Of a DNA stretch of 64,000 nt, positions 56,251 to 64,000 are shown in pieces. The stretch's first letter is position 1. Each line of letters starts with the position of its first letter. The stretch comes from Bisporella sp. PMI_857 (taxonomy: Eukaryota > Ascomycota > Leotiomycetes > Helotiales > Helotiaceae). Under the pieces are notes generated by a model. The model was not told the DNA's origin. It saw nothing but the letters and a program-made list of their open reading frames with translations, and did not search any database. Location of the stretch: assembly GCA_021307315.1 (NCBI GenBank), contig JAJSPD010000001.1, forward strand, positions 310,001 through 374,000, given 5' to 3'. Both the position numbers and the translations under genes were made by a program.

Positions 56251-59200
56251 ATGGCTCCCGAGTCACGAAGGCGCAATAGTCAAGCTACGTCTGCCGAAAT
56301 ATCTCTTATACATCTCAAGAATTGCTTGGTCAATCTGCCGTCGTCCTTGTCTTCTCTCCTAGTCAACATCAATACTGTAAGGCTCTTCTTGCTCGACTTT
56401 CTTACCAACGACTAATAATGTGCAAGCCAGCGCAGAATGTAATTATAGAATTGAGTTATCGTATACCTGTGCCAGCAGGAAGCGAATCTAAGGCTGCGAC
56501 ACCAAAATCCATATTTGTAGGATGGACTGGCATGCCGAGCAAGCGTAAAGCTGCGCCCATTGTCAGCAGAGATGGGATAAGTGGCACAAGAGGGAACTCG
56601 TCAGGGCGTGAGCAAGACGTGCCTGTGGTGGAAATAGATGCAACATTTGCGCGCACCCTTGGTATAAATGATGGGCTGAAGGTCACTGCCAGTTTACACG
56701 TTGATCCACCTATTGCGCATACCATAAATATCGAACCTTTAACTCCGGAAGATTGGGAGATTATTGAACTCCATGCCACGTTTCTAGAACTCAATCTTGT
56801 CTCACAAATCCGCGCTCTACCAAATCCAAATTTTGTTAACCCACATGGGCCTACATCATCAGCACATCCGCTCACACTTCACCTGTCTCCAACCTCCACT
56901 GCCAACATAATCATTACATCTCTTACACCAGCTCCACCTGCAAGCTCTCCTTTCGCCAAACTTGCGCCTGATGCAGAAGTCATTGTGGCTCCAAAGACCA
57001 GAACTAAGCCCTCACGGCTGAATGGCGAAAATAGAAGTGTATCATCAAGAAAAAGCGCTGGAGGGAGAAGCGGGGCAAGTACAATACGGCGAAGAAGTGC
57101 ACGGGAAGAATCTCGACCTGCAATGTTTTTCAGGGGGCTCGACCGAAGTATATGTGGAGAGTATTTCGACGATGGCAAAGACTCCGCTGACCAAGGACTG
57201 AAAGTCTGGGTGGACCGTGATGTTTTGCTCTCGAAAGCTCTCAAGGGTATCACATGGGCATGTGTCACAATCGTCAAACCTGTGAGCCTACAAAATCCTA
57301 TTGATCCTCAAAAACAGCAACAAGAGAACGAAAGCCTGGGGGACGCCGGCAAGGTCGCATCAAAGGTTGTGGCAAAGTTAACGCCGTGGGATGATGCACC
57401 CGATAGTCAGCACATTGCCTTGTCATCTGCTTTATGTTCATCAGTCGCTTGTGAGGGACTGATTGGTGGTGTTGTTAAGTTGGAGGCAGCTCCTGCGCAA
57501 GTTCCTAAAGTCTCACAAAGCCAAAAAGATGGCACTCAGACATCAGCGAAATCCATCCAACAGATCAAGGTCTATCCATTTTCCTCAACTCCTGGTAAGA
57601 AAAGTGAAGGCCTGAAGTTCGGAGGAGAGTCCAAAGCAGAACGAGAAGAAGCTAGCAGGCGTATAATAAAGGCCTACAGTGACCAACCAGATATAGAAGG
57701 GCTTCTCTCCGGGCCAGTCACAGATGGATCAGTCCTTCCGGCTTCATCTAGCTCTCATGAAATTGATAGTTGGGAAGGTGGCATCATTCGTTTCGAGCAT
57801 CCATCCGCAGATTCGGGAAAGCCTGCATGTAATTGGTTTCTTGGGTCGGAGAGAAAATTCACTATCGATATTCAACCCGTAATACCAAGACCGATAGCTA
57901 TATCTGCAGAGAGTGTGATTGGAGATCCTCTGCCGAATACACCTTCACTGCTTGTTGGAATTGATGATACCATTGCGCAACTACAGTCTCATTTATCGCA
58001 CATGTCATCAGTGTTGCTCACAGGAGCCCTTGGGTCTGGCAAGACGTCAGTAGCCCAGCTCTTGGCTCATCACTTGAGAACCAATTTCTTATTTCACACC
58101 ATCTATTTTTCTTGCCGAAAGTTGGTAACAGATGAAACTCGTATCTCAACGATTAAAGAAACGTTCACGCGAATCTTCATGAGCGCATCGTGGGGAGCAA
58201 GACTTGGGGGAAGATCAATCGTCATATTAGACGACCTAGATAAGCTCTGTCCTGTTGAGACGGAAATGGAGCAGAGTGAGAACGGCCGCAGCAGACAAGT
58301 TAGTGAAGGCTTATGCTCTGTTGTACATCAGTACTGTGGTCGAGATAGTGGTGTTGTGGTTCTTGTGACCGCTCAAGCAAAGGAGTCTCTTCATAATGTC
58401 ATTGTAGGGGGGCACGTTGTCCGCGAGATAGTTGGCTTGAAAGCTCCGAACAAAGAAGGCAGAAGAAGAATCACAGAGTTGACGGTGAGGCAGAATGCTA
58501 CTGATCCAGTAACCAACCAAGCCAATTCTGAAAGGAGCCGCCCGCCAACAGCAGATGGCAGTGCATCCGAAGGTGAAGACGGAGCATGGATGGACGGTCG
58601 TAGCAGTCCATCTAATTCAAGGTTGCCTAATAAAGGTGATGGATTTGTCATTTCCCCAGATTTAGACTTCCTTGACCTTGCCGGTGAGACTGATGGCTAC
58701 ATGCCGGGAGATCTCGTTCTGCTTGTGGGACGAGCTCGCAGCGAAGCGTTGATACGATCTGTGTCACAAAGCTCGCCATCTCCAGAAAGTACATCAATTA
58801 CGATCAGCCGAGCTGATTTCGATTCGGCGCTGAAAGGCTTCACTCCTGCCTCTCTTCGAAATGTCACTCTGCAGGCCAGTACTACAACGTTTGATAGCAT
58901 AGGTGGCCTAAGAGAAACTCGCAAGGTCTTACTTGAAACCCTTCAGTATCCGACAACTTACGCTCCAATTTTCGCACAGTGTCCATTAAGACTGCGGTCA
59001 GGCCTCCTACTTTATGGTTTTCCTGGCTGTGGTAAAACGCTACTTGCGTCCGCAGTTGCTGGCGAATGCGGCTTAAATTTCATCTCTGTCAAAGGCCCTG
59101 AGATACTGAACAAATATATTGGCGCATCAGAAAAGTCCGTTCGCGATCTATTCGACCGTGCTGAGGCAGCTCGACCATGTGTCCTCTTCTTCGATGAATT

Positions 59201-60035
59201 TGACTCAATCGCACCAAAAAGAGGCCATGACAGTACAGGCGTAACGGATCGAGTTGTCAATCAACTTCTCACCCAAATGGATGGCGCTGAAGGGCTCTCT
59301 GGTGTCTATGTTTTAGCTGCCACTTCCCGTCCCGACCTAATTGATCCTGCTCTTCTTCGGCCAGGTCGTCTTGATAAGAGCTTAATTTGTGACCTCCCAA
59401 ATTTTGAGGATCGTGTCGATATTCTTCGTGCCTTGGGCCGAAAACTCAGGCTCTCAGAAGAAGTAATCTCAGGATCGGAAGGAGGTCTTGAGGAAATTGC
59501 TCGGCGGACAGAAGGCTATTCAGGTGCTGATTTGCAGGCCTTGGTTTCCAATGCACAACTCGAGGCCATTCACGACGTTCTTGGAGATCAAGGCCATGAC
59601 CATAAACCTCTTGGGAAGAGTAATGGCGTTGCATCCGCAGGATCCAAGAATTTCGTTCAGTTCCGTTATGGCGAAGAGGAAGACCGGATAGAAACGGAGA
59701 CACAGGCAAGATCAGGTTACAACCAATCTAAGGTGATAGCTGAGCGAGCTGCCATTGTCCAAAAAATAGATGCAATTAAAAAGGCAAAGAAGAAGGCCAA
59801 GAAAGGAAGCATAGAAGATGCCGCCAAGGGAGGGAAGGAAGAAAAGGAGCAGCAAGAAGTTGTGATTGGGTGGAGGCATATTGAGAAAAGTCTGCAGAGT
59901 ACTAGGGCTAGTATTAGTGTGGATGAAAGGAGAAGATTAGAGGGCATCTATAGGGAGTTTGTAGTAGGTAGAAACGGAGAGATGCCAAACGGGCAAGGTA
60001 GCAATGATATTGGAGGACGCTCAACTTTGATGTAG
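56251..60035 (+). CDS. PEX1: PEX1, peroxisomal AAA ATPase
   Basis: Two exons, 56251-56376 and 56436-60035, with a 59-bp intron (GTAAGG, branch ACTAAT, GCAG); 1,241 residues. Pex1 with Pex6 forms the AAA complex that pulls ubiquitinated PTS receptors from the peroxisome membrane. The N-terminus starts MAPESRRRNSQATSAEIS, followed by the double-psi barrel-type region LKNCLVNLPSSL. The first ATPase module has Walker A GALGSGKT (572-579) and a Walker B-like SIVILDDLDKL. The second has GFPGCGKT (903-910), Walker B VLFFDEFDSIAPKRG (Asp962, Glu963) and the conserved DPALLRPGRLDKS. The C-terminus has a Lys/Glu-rich helix and EKSLQSTRASIS. The true start lies upstream of the long open frame of exon 2, which has no correct N-terminus of its own. 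Confidence 0.96.
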
Positions 60036-60330
60036 AAGAAGAAAAAATAAATAAAAGGAGAATCATCGCTATCGATACTTCTAGAACTTGCCACGTATAA
60101 ACGTTTTGAGCGGCTGTGGCCATCTATGATGTACTAAGTTTTATTTTCCTCGCTGGGTATGCAAAATAAGAGCCGAGAAGGAAATATAATTGGCCATCAT
60201 GTTTCTGATCTCCACAAAACTTCTATACGTCAAGGAGGCTATTGACCTCGTGTGTAAGCATTCCTGCTTCATTGTTTCTTTTACAGCTTCAACCTTTGCT
60301 TCACCGTTCTCTGATACGATTTAACTCAAC

Positions 60331-62185
60331 ATGACGGAATCGTTCTTGCCATACCACGAGCCAGAGATCGTGACCATCCTGATCCAATCATCATTCCTCC
60401 TTGTCCTAAACGTCGTTAATAGCCTTTTTGACAAGCTGATAGTTTGCGGACTGCTTGGACAAGTATTTGTTGGTGTAGCCTGGGGCACGCCGGGAACTCG
60501 ATGGCTTGACGTTGATTTTGAAGATGTGGTCGTGCAGCTTGGGTACCTTGGTTTAATCCTCCTGGTTTACGAAGGTGGGTATAAGACTAGATCTTGAATC
60601 TATCCTTACTAACACGCACGCAAGGTGGGCTTAGCACAAATTTTGCTTCGTTGAAAGCTAACCTGTTTCTTTCTACTGCTGTGGCATTCACCGGAATTGG
60701 ATTTCCCATGGCCCTGTCATTCGTTCTTCAACATTTAGTCGATGCAACACCATTGCAAGCCTTTGCAGCTGGAGCAGCGCTCTGTTCGACCAGTCTTGGC
60801 ACAACTTTTACTATTCTCAGCACGAGTGGACTTTCGACTACTCGGCTTGGAACGGTGCTGAGTAGTGCTGCAATGATGGATGATGTCATTGGATTAGTGA
60901 TGATTCAGGTCATCTCAAATCTAGGAGAATCTGCAGATGTATTCACCGCTGCTACAGTCGTTCGACCACTGGCTGTATCAATAGGTCTAGCCATCTCTGT
61001 CATATTGCTTTGTCGGTTTGTAGCACATCCTACTACAATGATTATCAGCAGGTTGAGGGAGATCCACCCCCATGGGGTACTAGATAGGCTATGCCAATGG
61101 CCATACACTTCCTTGATTATTCACACCCTCATTCTGCTTGGAAGTGTCACTGGAGCCACGTTTGCTGGCACATCCAACTTATTTGCCGCTTACCTTACCG
61201 GGGCTTCAATCAGTTGGTGGGATAGCGAAGTTCCTCATCCAAGGACGGAACGGGTAACCACAAGGCAAGAAATTTCAAGCCCAAGCACAGAGCAAAAGAT
61301 GGATACCGTTACAGTCGATGAAGCGCCACCATTTATGGCTCCGTTCCTAGGACATTCTAACAATGAAGCCAATGATACCAATGCCGCACACGAGGTTCCC
61401 ATCAAGCGCCATGTCAGATGCGGCGAAGAAGTATATCGTGAGTACTACTCAGCGCCAGTTCACCGGATTCTCAAACCCTTTTTCTTTGTAAGTAATTCGT
61501 CTGTATGTCATCGCTTACCATGAACACTAATCTTCCAAAGGCTTCGATAGGCTTTGCGATTCCAATTACAGATATGTTTGTAGGACATATTGTCTGGAAA
61601 GGCATAATCTATACAATTCTCATGCTATTCGCAAAACTGGTCACAGGCCTGTGGCTTGTAAGGCTAAATTTATCATGGCCGAAGTTAATGTGGATAAAAA
61701 AGCCACAGATTTCTAAGAATATAAAGGAGTTGGAACAGAACGACAATACTCACGTCTTGCAGAATTTACCAATCGAATCTACTCCGCCGATGGAAATCGA
61801 CGTGGTGATACAAGCACCAGCAGTGGAAACGTCCAAGTCAACTCCTCTCGAGCCTGGACCAGCACCGTCCAAAATCAACAAGCCCCTCTCCCTCTATCCC
61901 GCAGCTATGCTCGGTACGGCCATGACAGCGCGCGGTGAGATCGGCTTCTTAATAGCTGGTCTAGCAGAAACCACAGGTCTCTTTGCTTCATCATCCCCAG
62001 AAACCCAAGGCGGTTCCGAGATCTATCTCATCGTCACCTGGGCAATTGTATTATGCACAATAATCGGGCCGTTGAGCGTGGGAACCCTCGTTAAACGGGT
62101 CCGAAGATTACAGAGTGTAAGAGGAAAGGATTCTGGTCACAACGGCCCGCTAGGTATATGGGCTGTAGAACCCCACGTTCGCTGA
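60331..62185 (+). CDS. Monovalent cation/proton antiporter (CPA2 type)
   Basis: Three exons, 60331-60574, 60625-61487 and 61541-62185; introns 50 and 53 bp with CTAAC/ACTAAT branches; 583 residues. Many hydrophobic helices and motifs of the Na+/H+ exchanger superfamily: LGYLGLILLVYEGGL (TM with the conserved EGG), FAAGAALCSTSLGTTFTIL, AAMMDDVIGLVMIQ with the paired aspartates expected for ion exchange, FAGTSNLFAAYLTGASISWW, and MTARGEIGFLIAGLAE. A hydrophilic loop of about 80 residues (about 290-370) and another after IKKPQIS are likely cytoplasmic. Such proteins exchange Na+ or K+ for protons in plasma or endomembranes; ion and compartment cannot be told here. Confidence 0.92.
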
Positions 62186-64000
62186 ATCATCCAACGCACT
62201 TTAGATCGTTACCTCCTGCTAAAGTTTTGAACTTGAAAGGATATCTTACTATCAAGGACAAACTAATCAGGAACTGAGCGTGTTGGCACTGTATTTATCA
62301 ACAACGAGGCCACGAAGCTGCAGGAACAAACATAGAAGCCTTCTCTCATATGTCCGATTGTAAACTTTCTCAACTTTCAGCTGACCACCGTCCTGCAATA
62401 CACCATCTGTTACATGCCAACCATTATCCAAAAAAAACCCAGCATTATAAGACATCTTGCAACAGCTTCATTCAATACCTGATCTAAACCTTCGACTTAT
62501 CCTTCAGGAGATAACTCACCAGCTTCATACCGCTTGGCCGTTAATCCTCCTCCAGCGCTGATGTACTAACTACTATTATAGCCTCAGTCAATAAGGAAAC
62601 CATAACCTTCCCCAGCCTCACTACTCGTTCCTCACTCGCTCGCAGCTCCGATCTTTCTCATGCTGCTAATATGTAGTCGAAGGCTGGGCAGTGAGAGGAA
62701 CAGATATTACCTCACGACCCCCCCTCCTATTTAGAAGCACCTGTGGGAGCTTTGAGTATATACCATGCTTCCTAGACGTCTTATGAGGACCGGTTATTGC
62801 AAAGGTGAGTGGTTAACCTTACACTTTGATGGTTTTGAATGTTTGGGAAGATGGTTTTATGCATGATGCTTATCACTCGACAAGCTACTCCTAGACAAAA
62901 GAGCGATTCTGTTGGAGGCGAGTATGGGCTTAATTATGATAGATGTCTTGCTTGTAAGAGATCTATGAAACGAATACAAATACGAACACAAAAATGAGAC
63001 GAGCCCGAAGACGAACGCGAATAAGGAATTCAATTATCATAAAGATCTTGCTTTCGGACGTTTTGGGATGGAATATCAAACACGAACGCGAAGAAGAAGA
63101 CGAACACGAGGAAGAACGCGAAGGCCAGATTGTGAGTGTGCAATTGGTCAAAACCAAATCACAATCAGATGTGAAATTGCGAAAGCTTCAGCCCTTACTT
63201 GCTACAGTTCTTCAACCCTGCGGATATATTGTATGTGACTCCAGATATTTGGAAAGCCGGCTTGCATTCTAGTTTGAAGTCAACTGGAAGAAGGACTATT
63301 CGAATGTTCTCGCTTAAGATGTGCATAGGGATCTCTTTTTAATATTACGGAGTCGGTTTGTTTTCAAGTCATTTCCCCTTCTATGTAAGAATTGGCGAGA
63401 GTGGTTACACTGTCAGCCTTGGCCAAGGCAATAAACTAGCCTTCGTATAACTTCCGACGCGCGGGTAGGAGGAAACATATTCCAATCAACCTGAACACGA
63501 ACGCAGCTGAGGTCATTCAACGGCCGCCCGCCCTCTGACTTGAACATCATGACTTGCATTTGCAGGGTTCAAGGTGGAAGCCCAAACCGCCAGGTCTTTC
63601 CATCGCACAGTCTACTATACGGGGATATCTCGAGGCATAAGTGCCGACGTGACGCATTGCCGATGCTGTGATGTACTTTTGTCCCGACCGTTGCACGAAA
63701 GAAAACAGGAACTCGACCTGCGCGCCTGATGCTCCTGATATGATTGCAGTTCGGAACGTTAAGGAGGATGAAATGATGGTTAATCACGAAAAGGCATCTC
63801 ATCCCGTCTCACAGCTGAGTCATTGCTGTACATGAGGCATGTGACGCGGCCACGCACTGGGCAAATACTGTACTGTTAGCTTTAATTCTCAATGATTGCA
63901 GCCTGCTCTCAAGCCCCCTTTCCCCTCTTGGCCTGGCTTGGTATCTGCTTGCAAGATTGGGGGACTGTGGATTCGCGCACGCCGTCTCGCCGATTATTAT
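62186..64000. other. Intergenic to window end, with a degenerate simple repeat
   Basis: About 1.8 kb. Between about 62970 and 63125 the sequence is a degenerate CGAACACGAA / GAAGAAGACGAA-type repeat, which creates a spurious Arg/Glu-rich ORF. A minor echo occurs near 63494. No gene, RNA or mobile element could be supported. A gene may begin beyond the window edge. Confidence 0.5.
62970..63125. repeat. Degenerate (CGAACA/GAAGAC)n simple repeat
   Basis: Imperfect tandem CGAAYRCGAA-like units, purine-rich on the plus strand. Seen directly; period about 6. Confidence 0.65.

Noticed and set aside
56322..56435. Open frame upstream of PEX1 exon 2 as its N-terminus
   Set aside because: The ATG 56251 exon in another frame gives the expected start and a canonical intron; the continuous frame across 56377-56435 is intronic.
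62994..63272. Arg/Glu-rich 92-codon ORF
   Set aside because: Produced by a degenerate simple repeat, not a coding pattern.

Overview
The window is nuclear DNA of a filamentous ascomycete (Pezizomycotina). The gene models contain about 40 short introns, mostly 42-75 nt, many with CTAAC/ACTAAT-like branch points just upstream of the acceptor. The gene set fits this group: a HET-domain protein, remnants of STAND-type proteins, an NRPS-like gene, a secreted class 3 lipase and phytase, and conserved housekeeping genes (IRE1, UBA4, SLX9, PAM17, MCM7, PEX1). I cannot place it to class or species from sequence alone. All splice models were built by eye from frame continuity and splice signals.

Layout. 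1-1015: 3' part of a histidine acid phosphatase/phytase. 2536-5988: IRE1, the unfolded-protein-response kinase/RNase, in one exon. 8601-10334: a microsomal P450. About 10.8-13.0 kb: a decayed STAND/ankyrin-type gene. 13.8-16.0 kb: divergent pair UBA4 (minus) and SLX9 (plus), whose start codon sits alone in a first exon. 17.1-18.1 kb: a sugar-phosphate isomerase-like gene with a frameshift near its end, converging on PAM17. 20.3-22.0 kb: an AT-hook/chromodomain protein.

22-35 kb is accessory territory: a broken gene with a fungal N-terminal-type domain, an NRPS-like gene holding only half a condensation domain plus a full adenylation domain, a two-exon HET gene, and a 1,395-bp Mutator-like non-autonomous transposon with 73-bp inverted repeats and a 9-bp target duplication. 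Then come a seven-exon MFS sugar transporter (35.1-37.1 kb), a gene-poor gap, and a secreted lipase (40.8-42.1 kb).

43.4-62.2 kb is again conserved and denser: a NEDD8-type cysteine protease gene cut into six exons including 15-nt and 20-nt micro-exons; a nine-exon gene for a 1,642-residue protein whose layout resembles meiotic chromosome-axis core proteins (SYCP2/Red1 type); MCM7; PEX1, divergent from MCM7 across a 387-bp promoter holding a perfect CGCG palindrome; and a CPA2-type cation/proton antiporter. The last 1.8 kb shows no supportable gene.

The genes do not form one pathway. I see no biosynthetic cluster, CRISPR, rRNA or convincing tRNA. The best leads are the axis-protein candidate with a CUE-like motif, the micro-exons, the start-codon-only exon, the transposon, and genes caught in decay.
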